A stretch of 64,000 bases of DNA. Origin: Chrysopilus asiliformis. Its lineage: Eukaryota > Arthropoda > Insecta > Diptera > Rhagionidae. A program made the position numbers and the translations under genes. The DNA lies in contig OZ035962.1 of NCBI GenBank assembly GCA_964034945.1, forward strand, positions 36,979,943-37,043,942, written 5' to 3'. The first letter of the stretch is position 1. Every line of letters starts with the position of its first letter. A model generated the notes under the pieces. It was given only the letters and a program-made list of their open reading frames with translations. It did not search any database and had not been told where the DNA came from. This document shows, one piece after another, positions 12,820-25,470 of this stretch.

Positions 12820-13805
12820 GGGTAACTCACGTATAGATGCCCCACATTTTGACTTTGCTATATTTCACAATGAAGAAAGACATTTTCGATTTTTTTTTTA
12901 TTTTTAAATATTAGTCTGTACACTTATCTACAATTTCAGCCGAAAAAAACTTACATTATGTTTTTCTTTTACTGTGATAAAAATGTTTTTGTTAGTCTCT
13001 ACTTTTTGGGATAGATGCCCAACCTATGGGGTGGACGCCCAACATGACAAATGTGCATGTGGGATAGATGCCTTTGAGGAAAAAAAAACATTTTATTAAG
13101 TTATAACAAAATTTTATTATGCATTTTAATTCATTTACATACATATATGTCTATCCAATATACACATACTGCAATATAAAAAAATTTAATTAAATAATAA
13201 AGAAAAAATAACAAAATTCAGTGTCTTTCGGGAGGAAATCGAACGGCCTCTAATTTCTGAATATGACGCACGAGCCGTTTTTCAATTTCGAATCCAAGGA
13301 TAGGATGTTTACCTATAATAAATAAGTATTTTCAATGAATGTGGGAAAGCAAATAGGTATATATTATTACCTAGAGTTAATTTGCCCCTAAGGTCAACTA
13401 TCCCTTTAAAAAAGAAGGCGTCTGTCCTTTTCATACCGGATAGATGCCCCAATTATTTAATAAATTAAATGTGGATAAAAAGAAAAAAAATTTTTTTTCA
13501 CAAACACTAAACACTCCATTTGACACATAAAAAATAAAAATATATATACATACTTCTTTAAGCAAAAGTTCCAAGAGTTTTTGTGCAGCTCAAAAAAAGT
13601 TTTTGGAGTTTTCCCTTGTTCGAAAACAAAAATGGCCAATTATCCCGCAACACGCCCGACTCTCGCGAATTTTAACAACGCACTGAAGTTTCATTGAGCA
13701 AACACTTGATATGTAGGATATGACATGTTCCGTTTTGTTTCGTTAAGTACGAGTTTTTAACAGTGAGGCATCTATCCTAGTGGGGCATATATACGTGACT
13801 TACCC
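12820..13805. mobile_element. TIR element with dispersed GGATAGATGCC motifs
   Basis: The ends are gggtaactcacgtatagatg and the inverse of gggtaagtcacgtatatatg, followed by gccccac on both sides. They are flanked by TA on both sides (12818-12819 and 13806-13807). Variants of ggatagatgcc recur in the interior near 13010, 13063, 13437 and, inverted, 13767. They look like internal transposase-binding repeats. No transposase is recognisable; a 21-codon frame starts at 13632. The TA target suggests Tc1/mariner-type mobilisation. Confidence 0.65.
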
Positions 13806-13984
13806 TATATGTTATTATTGTTAAAAACAAAGAATAAAAGCGATTTGAAAACAAGATATATGTTTAAATATGCATTAAAAAAAGTCTCAAAACTAGCGAT
13901 TTTTGTCTATAATTTCGGAGACTTTGGAGATTTTTTTTCCTCATTTCAGCGATTTTGGGCTTGAGGTCTCCGGCAACACTGATA

Positions 13985-14111
13985 GGCCCTATCACAGAAT
14001 TCGATACGAAAGGTTCGGATCGTAAACTCTATGTTGTTGTTAGTGTTTTATACCAACAACAACATTGAGTTTACGATCCAAACCATTCGTATCGGATTCT
14101 GTGATAGGGCC
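13985..14111. repeat. Foldback MITE family F1, nearly perfect hairpin
   Basis: It starts ggccctatcacagaa and ends with the inverse, ttctgtgatagggcc. The arms pair almost completely (cgatacgaaaggttcggatc with its partner) around an agtgttttatacc loop. Related copies are at 17545, 40127 and 62582. No coding capacity. Confidence 0.8.
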
Positions 14112-14755
14112 TTATATTTTTCACCGATTTTCTTATACTTATTTTCAACTTTATAAAATCTATAACAAATATTAATTTATAGAATTTTGAGCATAAAATT
14201 ATAATAGCATAAAATAATAATAGTCAACCAATGGAAATCCGTATGTTCTTTGCGTTTAGATTTTAAAGTAAAAAAATTCATACGAAAAAAACTAAAGAAC
14301 CAAAAAAAAAAAAATTGAAAAACGAAATTGAAGCTGTGTTTTTCATATAAAGGCATTGCAAACTTGTACGAAAACAATGTTTATATGTGCATCAAACAAG
14401 AAGCGAACGGAAGTGAAAGTAAAATTAATTCATAAATATACTCAAATACACCTTCAAGAAGTCCAAGCAAAGTCTCGGCACGACGACGACGTTTCCTTGC
14501 CATCCATATGCGAATAAATAATTGCATTTGTGCATCGAGTAATTTTCCACAAATACAACATTTGTGTGAATTGTATTTCTTTTTCGTTTCATATTGCTGT
14601 GCATATTGCAATATATATCTACTACTATGTAGGTATGCTAATCAATGTTACATTTATGTGTTGAGCTATGTGTAAGCGGATATACGAACCAATTGAAATG
14701 CAACAATTTACTGTGTAAATTTCGCGACAATTCACGCGATTTAAATACAGTGTGG

Positions 14756-14935
14756 TATAAAAGCGAACGCACACTAAGCGTTAACCACAGCACTGAGATG
14801 CGAAACAATGACGACAACGCGATGATTTCCCTGCCCTTTGTGTTCGCCCCCTCAAACTTTTCCAACGATGTTACCCAACATAACTCTACGGTTTATTTAA
14901 TACCGATTCGAGTCGGGCTTTGTAATAAGCCTTGA
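14756..14935 (+). promoter_or_regulatory. Candidate TATA promoter with short ORF
   Basis: TATAAAAG at 14756-14763 is a good TATA box. About 41 bases downstream, an ATG (14797) opens a 46-codon frame (start MRNNDDNAMISLPF) ending at 14935. The surrounding 14640-15020 is GC-richer than the neighbouring intron and free of recognised repeats. It could be an internal promoter of E74 or of a non-coding RNA. The peptide has no recognised domain and no obvious splice donor follows. A chance occurrence is quite possible. Confidence 0.25.
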
Positions 14936-15840
14936 CCCGCTTTTCAGCGACTTAACAACGAGTGGATGTGCCGCGCTCACTGCACAACTGCCCTCCCTTC
15001 ACAACGCCCGCTCACGCGCTCAATTCCATCGAAATAGCAATGTTATTAACAAAATATACATTCATACAACTATAAATACGTGCTGTAAATACATATATAG
15101 TAACTTATATTTCATCTGAATTAAATTTTTGAATTTCACGTTTTTCGACATACTATCATCTTTACCTTTCCGCCGAACTCGTGCGCACGCAACTGCTTTT
15201 GTTTTTGTAATTTGGCAAGAATCTCTGACATTTTATGCAAGAAATCTCGTCAAGATAATAATAAAGGAAAAAAAAAGTTAAATGAAAAACCAGACATCAA
15301 ACAGGTGAGATGCGTTTTATTGCGCCAACGAATGAATTACCCGTTTTTATTCTGTTATTTCGGCTGGGTCTTCATTAATGGGCCATGTGCGAATTTTCGC
15401 ATTGAAACGATTATGCAATATTATTTATTCTTCTTTGTCAATTAGTTTAGTACTACCCGGTATTTATGGGTGATGGTTCAAGGTGTGCCCACGAGTCTTT
15501 CCCATTGATTCACATAACTTTATCAGTTAAATGCATAAGCGAGACAGACTACACAAATAACCCAAATTCGAAATTTCTCGTGGTCATTTTCTCGAATATG
15601 ATTACACGTTAACGATTTTACAATACAATATGAATCGGAAATAACGCAATATTTTTCTACCCCCATGTAATCCTTATTTGGAACTCTTGCTGACATTATT
15701 AAGATCCCTATTTAATTCAATTTTTGTCAAATTTCATCCATCGGCAGCGATTACAATTTTTGTTTTCATTTTGATTACCCCAACAATCTTTCCTTCCTCC
15801 CTTATAACGTTGCCATCTTTATAAGTGTATTTTCCTAAAT

Positions 15841-15972
15841 CTGTGGCAACAAGAAATAAGGGCCTAAGTCTGTTTTTAGGCTAAGCCAAATTGCTCTGTC
15901 TATTAAAGTAAATACAGATTTTTTTGATTTGATCTGAAAATCGACTTAGGCCCTTATTCCTTGTTGCCACAG
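15841..15972. repeat. Foldback element
   Basis: It begins ctgtggcaacaagaaataag and its end, read on the opposite strand, begins ctgtggcaacaaggaataag; the arms continue through ggcctaagtc. The possible 4-bp flanking repeat aaat is too AT-rich to weigh. A non-coding hairpin of about 130 bases. Confidence 0.75.
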
Positions 15973-17544
15973 AAATATCAGTCTGATGCCTCTATCTGCA
16001 GAACATGAAACTATCTCCCAGGAATCCCTTTGAGGTTTTTGCAGATAGATGCCTTTCCTAAAATTTTTGTACAATAAAAAAAAACTCAGCAAAACCAATG
16101 TAAAAAAAAACCGAATAAACAAAAATAATCGCATTCCGAAACCTGGTTTGGCCGTGAATTCTCGGAATTAAGCAAATTTTCCAACAGTGCTCTTGCACTC
16201 CAATCCAATGCAACAGCGAGCATTCAAACGAAAGGGAAAACGAAAATTACCTACCAAATTATAAAAATTAATTGCATTTTTGTAAACTTTTGGCTGCTAG
16301 TAGAGTTTGGTTACTTCGCTATTTTATTACCAAGTGACTGTGAAATACCTTGCCAAGTATTTCTTATTTTTTCTTTATCTGCAATATTTCGTGTTGTGCG
16401 GAAAAACCTAGACCTAATTTCGTGGTTTTTTGCCATCGACAAAGTATCGTTTGGGCTTTTATTAATAGACGAATCTCATTTCGTTTTTATTTAATACGAT
16501 TCAAATAGCTGTTGGCTATGCGTTTGCTATGCATTTTTGGAGGAAATAGGAAGTTTATAATTTACTTTTCGACATTTCCGTTTTTTTATTAAGATATAAA
16601 AAAAAGCTGCATAGATGAGGTTTCGGGTGTATCGACCTAATGAAGGTAATATAGACTGGCTAGGGTCGAATCATCAAATATATTTCCCAATTTTGATCTT
16701 TAATAAAATTATGTTAATTTCTCTTAACGAAAATTTGGCTTTAACTATAATTGTCTGAACTTTTTAACTTAAAAAGAAATTCTGCAAAGCATGATTGGTT
16801 TTTATTTTCAAGAAAATACTATTGCTAACAGTTTTATTATTGAGAAATATAGCCATACAAACGTTATATTTAAATTATATAAAAGGATTTCTTAAATCCC
16901 GTAGTTTTGGAGTTCTGCCGGAGGGATTTTAATTATTTTTTTCTTTAATCGAAAGCCATATCAACGCAGGTTTGTGCAGAAATCTCCCGATTTTCACTCC
17001 TGTTCACTATTTGCTGGATTCATTATTTTCTGGATTTTTACCAATGACAACAAACATCAAAAAATTAAACAAATTGCCACAAATTCCATTACGTGTGCGA
17101 TCACAATGAATCTGCCACAGATTTAATTAAGGGTGCGAGCACAATCAGAACAAGTAGAGAACCTGTAGTATAGAGATCTATACTATAGAGCTAAATCGGT
17201 TATTTAAAAACTACAGAGCCTATAATCTAGACAATAATCGGACGTGTAAAAATGACCTCCAAGCTGAAAAATGATTCCGAAAAACTTTAAAGATTTGATG
17301 ATTATTACAAACAATTGCCAAAATAACGCAAATAGGTTATTATAAATAAAATACTCATGTGTGAGATATGAAAAAAAAAATGAAAAGTCTTAGTTGTTTT
17401 AATAAATTAAAAAAATATTTACAGACTCATCTAATGTAGTTCTAACTTGCCTAATAGAAAGTTCTAATTGGAGTTAAGAGACTCTTCTGCGATTGCCCAG
17501 ATTATAGGCTGTCTAGTCCGTATATAGAAAAACGTTTGGCCTAA

Positions 17545-17669
17545 GCCCCTATCACAGAACAGGATACGATTAGTTCGAGACGTAAACTCAATGTTGTTGT
17601 TGGTATAGAACACTACATCAACAGTGAATTTGCGATTCGAACCAATCGTGTGGTGTTCGGTGATAAGGT
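17545..17669. repeat. Foldback MITE family F1, diverged copy
   Basis: It shares ccctatcacagaac, gatacgatt and ttggttcgaa-type blocks with the copy at 13985. The arms still pair but carry more mismatches, and the right end is ggtgataagg instead of ggtgataggg. Confidence 0.65.
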
Positions 17670-19473
17670 ATCTGACATCAACGCCCAGGAACTAAAAACT
17701 TGAAATTTTCACAGTATATTTCTCCATGACGCAGACCCTCACTAAGATGGTTTTTTTTTCGAAATTCTGCCCCTAAGAGCGTAAACGGGGGGTGAATAGG
17801 GGTTGGGTGTTTTAAAATCTTGTGGTGGACAAATTAGCAAAAAAAAAACTTTAACTCGGCAACGACGGGTTTAAATCTAATTACCAATAAACTACTCATA
17901 TCATATAACAATTTCATTCATTACATGACTTATTTTTATTGTTATAAGTACAATACTTATTAAGTATAGTTCTCAAAAGTAAATTTTGACTGTCGCATAC
18001 ATTGTACATGAACAAAAACATCACGTTCTGACAGATCCACACAGTAAAATATGTGAAACTGAAACTGGAACCATTTTATTATGCACAAAACTTGAAATTC
18101 GCGTTCGTGTGTCCCAAATTGGTTTTGTCTTTTATTTTTGTGTAAAGTGGACGCACCCATTTTTCCGGAACAATTTTTTTTTAATATTATTTTTGTGCCA
18201 TGTTTTGTGTCATTGCTGTCTGCTGTTGATTATTATGCGCATTCGGCTTAAATCTTAAAAAGAGACCCAAAGGCAGTAATCATAACATGCGCAAAATGGC
18301 ATAAGTGAACTTTGCAATACGTTATAACGTATGAAAATGTTGCTCAACTTTCATTTTCAAGATTTTTCGTCATTTTAATCTTTCGTAGTTTATGCTTTTT
18401 TTTCTACAGGCTGTAATAACAGCATGTATCTTCAGCCATTAACCTGGAATTGTCAAAAATGAAATTGTAGGCGGAATTAATTATCGCATTACCGAATTAT
18501 TGTTTTCCATATGTTTAGCATAATAAATGTACAAAAAAGTTTTTTTTTTTTTGCAAAATAAAGGTTTTATAATATTTAAGCAAAAATGCGATTAGGATGT
18601 ATTTGAGCTAATATCTCTTTATTAAATAAATGTACAAATGTAAAATCAGATAATCTTACAAACTATAAATTCAAAAGTATTGGAATTTTGTGTAAAGATA
18701 TTTTATGGGAACAGCACACGACTTTTTTATACAAAATCTACGTTCCTGCGCAATTTACACTATAATCCGACAAATAAAATATTAGCCCATATAAATTTAT
18801 GATTTTTTTACAAAATCTAAAATATCCTGTACGGTAAAAAGTAAATTTATAGAGAATATTAATATTATTAATTCTTTTTGTATCTAATTTTACGACCTAT
18901 AGTTAGTTTGCAAGCAATTCGTAAAAATCTAATTTAAAAATATCTCAATAACGGTACAAGGTAGCGAATAACTGTAGAACATAAAAAAATTGTGGGAATC
19001 GTTATTCTCTTTAATTCACCTCATACGTTGAACTACCGAAAAACAGTTACTTTTCGAGATAGTTGAAGAAATTGATTTTTCTGAAATAGCGGTATATCTC
19101 GGATTTTCACTAAAAGTTGATGGATCGTTCCATTCCAGGACCAAACATCTCTGCAAAATTTCATAGCTCTACCTCAAATATAGCTTTTAACGAATCTTTA
19201 CACCAACTGACAGACAGTCGAAATTTTTGTAACATGACTCCAATCGATCCTTGGGAAATATTTTTTGGGAAAAATTAATTGGTCGAAATTTTTAATGAAC
19301 ACAATTTTTTATTAGAAAGCGAAAAGTCAGTAAAACAACCGAAAAATTAGTCAAATATTCAAAAATACCATTATAGAAAGAAAAGGAAACCTATAGCTAT
19401 TCCCGAAGTTCTGAACATGTCAAAATTATTAACACCTCATGATATTTTAAATACGTAAAATAACACCACAAAT

Positions 19474-19799
19474 TCCAACGTAGTCCAAGTGGTAAAGTAC
19501 TTGGACCGTATTCCGGAGGTCCCCGACTGTCGCACGCTGTCATTCAAGTCCACTCAACTTGCTTTACGAAGTAAGTAGTCATAGTTGCCGCTTGGTGTTA
19601 ACGACATCATCGGCCGTGATAGCAGGCTACTGCTATTGATGGGTTGCAACGTAAAAAAAAACCTTTCAAATGTTGTAATTCTTCCATGGTTCGCAATCCA
19701 TGTAAAAACTGTAGATGCGAAGCAGGGAAGAAATTGTTGTGAAACCTCAATTGAGTAGGCACAGGCTCTTCGAAATCTGTAGCGCCGAGAATGATGATG
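19474..19799 (+). mobile_element. tRNA-derived SINE with 17-bp target duplication
   Basis: Flanked on both sides by the exact 17-bp direct repeat aaaataacaccacaaat (19457-19473 and 19800-19816), the mark of target-primed reverse transcription. The A box tagtccaagtgg is intact, but the B-box region is deleted, leaving ggtccccgactg. The body and the gagaatgatgatga tail agree with the other copies. This copy fixes the ends of the family, at about 325-350 bases. Confidence 0.9.
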
Positions 19800-21904
19800 A
19801 AAATAACACCACAAATAAATTGACATGACATTTTGCAACCAATTTTCACATAAAAAACCAGAACATAGTTATTTCTTCCCAATGCATTAATTTCAAAATG
19901 GCTTATTACTTTCTACACACACTACAAAAAAAAACCCCCGGCTAAGAAATAAATATTCTTTAGGATTTTATATTTCTTATCCTTGTTTCTAATACATACT
20001 TCATTCGTTATCCTTCGTATAATCTCCTGTGAAACCATAAAAATAAATTTTACTTTCATTTGTGATGTGAGACAGCGCCAAGTTTCATGCTGAACCTAAA
20101 ATGAGCAAAGTCTTGGGGTCTGTGACTGCTCGATAGATAGATTTTCGCCTTCGTCGCCCATGCATTCGAGACATGAGACGGTTCTAACAGCTTTTATGCT
20201 ACTATCCGAAATTGAAGTGCACAACTTTGGTGCAGACGAATATATGCACTTAAAAAGTAAAATTTGGAATAAAAATTTACGATCAATCTAAGCCATTTTG
20301 TTTATTACACGCCACCATAATAATAATAAAAGTTGAATGAAAACTACTTAACGAAAGTTTGGTTTCCCTCTCCTATTGTCCCCGGTGGTGGTGGTGTGAG
20401 TGAGACAGTCATTCGAAATGGCAACCATTTCCCAGAATTCTTGTTGTTTTAGATTAGATTGCGTTGCATCGTTCTAACAGATATCCTTTTCTATTCATCA
20501 TGCTCTATATCACAGTCTGATAAAAGTGAAAACCGAATCAACTTTAATTTTTTTTTTAGTTGTACGAGTTTATCATTGAAAGCTGGTGAAAGTATTTTCA
20601 TTGGCATGGCTCTAAAAAAAGAAAGTGTAGGATATCGATAAAATTCTACGACGACATACCCATGGCTAGAGTTGGACATCCTTCTTTATATTCTGTGCCA
20701 CTTATATACCCACTAACTGTCTTAATCAGATTGAACGGAAATTTTTCGCTGTCTGTGGTAGTTTTTCATAGAAAAAAGGAGGAAACTTCGAAAAGGGAAA
20801 AAATAGCATAAAATACGGGGTTTCATGACGAGAACTGTGGCAATTGAGTTTGTTGTCGTGTATTCTCGCATGGTTTTTTCCACAATTCCCTTGTATTGTT
20901 ATAATCATGAACACAGTATTTTTTTAAAAAGTCATCGTATATACGAACACTAGCAAACACGAACCTATAGAATATGTCTAGCCATATTGATCCATGAACG
21001 GGGTGGCAAAAGCTTTCCCAAATGGAGTGAGTTTTCCATACACCATATTTCACCGTCGAAATGATTATATCGGAGGCGTCACTGGGCAGCGGCAGCGGCA
21101 ACAAAAGCAATGGCAAATGGTTTGGTTTTCCCATTTTCTTTTTTCCGCTTCTGTTTGTTCCCTTGATCCTTTACAAATAGTTCTATATACGTTGTATGCT
21201 TATGTCGGGTTTTGTTTGTCATCATGTGCAAGTAGACAGGCACCCATCATAGTATGGAAAATTTTCGTTTTCGCTTTTCTGGCCACTTTTTGCTCCGGTG
21301 TTCCGTGTCGTTGTCATCGCTTACATTGAGCCGTTGCTCGCAAAGGACTATTTTCCCTTTACCGAAATATACGGTAGGTGGAAAAGTGGGTGTTTTTGTT
21401 GGTTGGCGTGGCCTTGTGTCAAACATTGCCCTCGTTTTGGTCACAACCACAAATTAAAGGTATTTTTAACTGAACTTAAAATGTGATGTTCACTTTTTAC
21501 AGAATATTGAATGTGATATTTTTCTCATTCTCTAAAACTGTGTTTTTTTTCAAAATCAAATCTGTCAATATACTGACTATAACACATCTGTAATACTTAT
21601 TGAAATTTTTTTTTTCTCTTCTAAATAGCGCGATCCCATCATCTTATAGCGAAATAGATCGAACATATAACCGCAAGCTATATGTCCAAGATTAAAAAAG
21701 TTGGCTAGTGCTTGGCCGAAATTAATATGCCAAACCGTTTTCGAGATATTAATTTTTTGTGAATGTGTTATAAATATTGCGATCATTTAATTATTTCAGA
21801 AATTTTATTTTAAAACTAAATTATATTACAATCCTCAAAATATTCTACATTATATAATATCACGTAAAAAAATATCTAGCAATTTTTAGCAGACCTTCTT
21901 TTCT

Positions 21905-22085
21905 GTATAGCACTACACCTCAAAGCGAAACAGGACCCCTCAATTCAGGTTTCGTAACAATTTTACTTTACTGCTGTGCGCACCTACAGTTTTACATGGA
22001 TTATAAACCATTGATGGATGCAATATTTGTAAGATTTAGTTGCAATCGATCACATCGTGATAAAACCGTGATAAAAATCTAGACT
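21905..22085 (-). mobile_element. Diverged SINE fragment
   Basis: It matches the family body: cctcaattcaggtttcgtaa, cacctacagttttacatgga and a degraded gatcacatcgtgata end. The tRNA-like head is missing. Confidence 0.65.
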
Positions 22086-22264
22086 TGATGCGCTCTGCCT
22101 TTAGCTCTGCGTTTGTAAGCGGTCTCTAAACCCAGAGTAGAAATCTGTTTCATTTGTATGGAGGACGGAGGAAGGAATGGTTCAATTGTGGCCATTTTTT
22201 TGGCGTCCTTTTTTAGGAAAAACGCAATATATCTGTAGTAGAGGTAATCTGCACTTTCAAAATC

Positions 22265-22640
22265 GAGTTTTTTTACAGTTTTTATACTCTATATGATACA
22301 TCATATAGAAGTATATTAGATTTAGTATGCCGTTTGTAACGCATCGAACCAATCATCGGACAGAAAAATGAACTACACCAGGGTGTTAGGGATGACAAAA
22401 GATTTTGATTTCCGCTTGTCTGTCCATCTCTCTCTCTGTCCGTGAAGACCATAACTTTCGAAAGGATTGAGCTAGAGACTTGAAATTGTGTATAGTTACA
22501 TTTCTCGTTAATGACTCGGCTAAGTAGGACAAAATTGGACCATTCCTTCCCCCCTCCCTCATACAAACGAAACAGTTTTTTAACAATTTTCTCAAAAACA
22601 GTGAGTCGTATTGAAAAATTTATTAAAGTAAAATGTGTTT
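22265..22640 (+). repeat. Dispersed repeat family R1 (CTGTCCGTC type), copy 1
   Basis: It shares the block order gtatgccgtttgtaa, aactacaccagggtgtt, ctgtctgtcc, cgaaaggattgag and ccattccttcccccctc with 25195-25470 and, more distantly, 45395-45775. A poor match continues to about 22870. No coding region or terminal repeat is seen. Pyrimidine-rich CTGTCCGTC arrays like this occur in many insect interspersed repeats. Confidence 0.6.
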
Positions 22641-24450
22641 AGAATAGGATTTTACATAACTCATCCATACACCAAAATGCAACCTGACCACTGGTTCCTC
22701 TCTCTCCCAAACAAATGGAATACCTTTTCCCTGTTTTCTCGAAAACTGTGCATCATATCGAAAAATTTTTTAAGACAAAATGTGCTTAGAATATGATTTT
22801 ACATAACTTATCCCTACATCAAAATCCAATTGGATCACTCCTTCCCCCTCCTATACAAATGGATTATTTTTTTTGATAAACATTTTGTCTATCATCATAT
22901 AGAGCATTTGACGATTAGCCACTGACAATTGTAGCTTTTTTGTCATGTTTACTAGAGATTTTTATGCTTTTTCCAATGATATATTTGATTTGGTCCTATC
23001 TCAAAAGTAACGACCTTTCAAAAAACATCATCTGCCATAGAAACCTATGAAATTGAGTCACATTTAAATCCGTCTCCTACACATTTTCATTTTTATCGCT
23101 TAGTGCAGTTTACCTCCGAGCTACAGATATTTACTATAACCAGGTTATTAATCATCATTTGGAATTTCAAAAAAAAATATTTCGCCATATATTTGTGTCT
23201 AATAGAGGATTATATTGAGCTATCGGATAAAAATCAATTAAGTACATACTAAATTTTTCAAATATTTTCTTTATTGGCTAAACAAATTCTTCGTAATAAC
23301 AGACAGGTATAAATCAAATCAATACCCATCAGAAATTCCGAAATAGCGAATCAAGTTTCGCATAAATGAATCAAGAAATTTAAACAAAATATTAATTACT
23401 AGCTTTCCGTGTTATTCGCATTCGATTCCCAAATGTTTGGATCGATTGAATTGCAATTGCAACACATTTTTGCCTGCAGGGTCACTTCCCAGTTAATAAC
23501 TCATTTTCGTATTTCACTGTTGTCTGCCAATACGACTACACGGAAAATGGACACATATGTGAATCCACAATTATTCGAGGTGTATAAACACAGCCCGATG
23601 AATTACTGAAAGTGAAACCGATGTAATTTTTACGTGTTAGAAGGCTTGCTTCATTGCAAAAAGGGGTCATAACTGAAAACTATAAAAACTGAGAGTGAAG
23701 TGGCTCCCAGCCCACATCGCTTAATTGAAAGGGCTTGTGATTATTTTTTCAGCAATCTGTCAATTTGATGGGGAATTTCCTGGGGCTGCTGTCATTTGCC
23801 TAGCGATTTTTGCCCAACATATGCCAGGTTATGCATATTCACATTGGCACAATATGAAATTGATTCAAAATTTTCAACGAAATTACCATCTGTGTGTATG
23901 TAGTTTGCAACAATGAATGCCCCGACGAATTTCGTCTAGTTGTTTTCATTTTCTACCTAGATATGGTATCTGTTAAAAATTATGACGGCTTTTGAGCACG
24001 CACGCGTATTATGTAATCTATACAAATATACACAATTTTAAGGCAGGTTATCGCTCACATCTACTCATACCTTAACGACATAATCAACCTCTGGCGGTGG
24101 CACACGAAACTCTAAATGACTAAATGAGCATCATCATGTATTGCGTTATACATAGATTTGTCGGCTGATGGAAGAATACCTACCTCACTTTATTGTTTGT
24201 GTGTAAATATAGACAAGACCATCATCATCATCATCGATTTCCTCATCGCACATATCACCAAAACGTTATTGCTCACTTCCGCTATTTTGCACATATGACA
24301 ACACAATCGAGACTTTTGGAAAAAATGTTTTTTTTTTGGATTCAGTATTTTTATTGAATAGATCGAGTAACTTTTTGTAGTTGATTAAAAAATTTCATAC
24401 TTATTCTAGTATTAAAAGGGTATTAAATTGATTATTTCCCTATCTAGCAT

Positions 24451-24790
24451 ATCGTCGGCTAAAAGTGAAATTGTGCTAAGTCCATTTGGTATAATTTTCC
24501 AGAAGGGCAATGAAAACCTTGTTAAATCGTTTTAATTCTCTTTCAATAACACGGAGTTTTTTTTAACCCTTAAAGGCTTGGTGGTACACGCGATGTACCA
24601 CCTTTTTTGTAACAAATACTGCACGGTGGTATCAAAATTGTACCACCAATTAAACCGTCTTTGCCTCTAAGAGTTAAATGAGAGTCTGTTTTCTTTAAAT
24701 GAAAATTAAAATGATTTAACAATGGTTTTATTGCTCTTCTGGCAAATTTGGTATAATGGACTGATCACAATTTCACTGTTAGCCGACGAT
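24451..24790. repeat. Foldback element with piggyBac-like MITE in its loop
   Basis: The ends atcgtcggctaaaagtgaaa and the inverse of atcgtcggctaacagtgaaa start arms of about 110 bases that pair through the ccagaagggcaatgaaaacc and ttgttaaatcgttttaattc regions. The loop holds the TTAA-flanked element at 24567-24673; removing it leaves about 230 bases. Confidence 0.75.
24567..24673. mobile_element. piggyBac-like MITE, TTAA flanked
   Basis: It starts cccttaaaggc and ends with the partly mutated inverse gcctctaagag, with TTAA directly on both sides (24563-24566, 24674-24677). TTAA targets with CCC-starting ends are the signature of the piggyBac superfamily. It is non-coding. The interior contains ggtggtacacgcgatgtacc and a gtatcaaaattgtaccacc unit that is expanded in the second copy at 24857. 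Confidence 0.65.
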
Positions 24791-24856
24791 ATTTTTTTTC
24801 ATGCTTGTGTTCCCAAATTATGAAAACAATATTCTTCGGCATTGCTTAGGCATTAA

Positions 24857-25071
24857 CCCTTAAAGGCACAGAAAAATAGCAAATATTTTGACCCATGCGG
24901 CACACGAAATTTTTTTTTTTTTTTACTGCTATCATTTCAAAGTTTCATGCGGCAATGGTGGTACAATTTTGTCGGTGGTACAATTTTGGCGATGGTACAA
25001 TTTTGGTACCACCGTGTAGCATTTGTTACGAAAAAGGTGGTATATCACGTGTACCACCATGCCTTTAAGGG
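24857..25071. mobile_element. piggyBac-like MITE, second copy, inverted
   Basis: cccttaaaggc at the left and gcctttaaggg at the right, bordered by TTAA at 24853-24856 and 25072-25075. Its right half is the inverse of the left half of the copy at 24567, so the pair could form a hairpin of about 85 bases. It holds three tandem ggtggtacaattttg-type units. Confidence 0.65.
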
Positions 25072-25194
25072 TTAAAGGGCCTTCCCCAAAGCTCTGGCTG
25101 AAACTATAAAAAAAAATCTTAATCTGTATTTTTAATCTGTTCAGGTTACCCCCAAGTAACACAAAAAAAAATCAAAAATCATTTAATACTCAAG

Positions 25195-25470
25195 TCTTCA
25201 AGATTTAGTGTACCGTTTGTAATGGATACAAAAATTAACTACACCAGGGTGTTTGGGATCACAAAAGATTTTGATCTCCGCATGTCCGTCCAACTGTCCC
25301 TCGGTCCGTCTGTCTGTCCGTCTGTTCGTGAACACCATCACTTTCGAAAGGATTGAGATAGAGGCTTGAAATTTGGTACAGTTCCATTTCTAGTAAAAAG
25401 CAAGGCTAAGTTCTTGAATGGGCAAAATCGGACCATTACTGCCCCCCCCCTCCCCCCTCTACTTGGTTAC
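25195..25470 (+). repeat. Dispersed repeat family R1, copy 2
   Basis: It matches the copy at 22265 in order: gtaccgtttgtaatgg, aactacaccagggtgtt, repeated gtccgtctgtctgtccgtct, cgaaaggattgagatagagg, and a poly-C stretch at 25441. It ends about 90 bases before the E74 acceptor at 25563. Confidence 0.65.

Noticed and set aside
20994..21486. Cluster of 60-110 codon frames on both strands
   Set aside because: No domain, no splice context, and frames on both strands overlap; the region is merely GC-richer. Kept only as a possible regulatory island.
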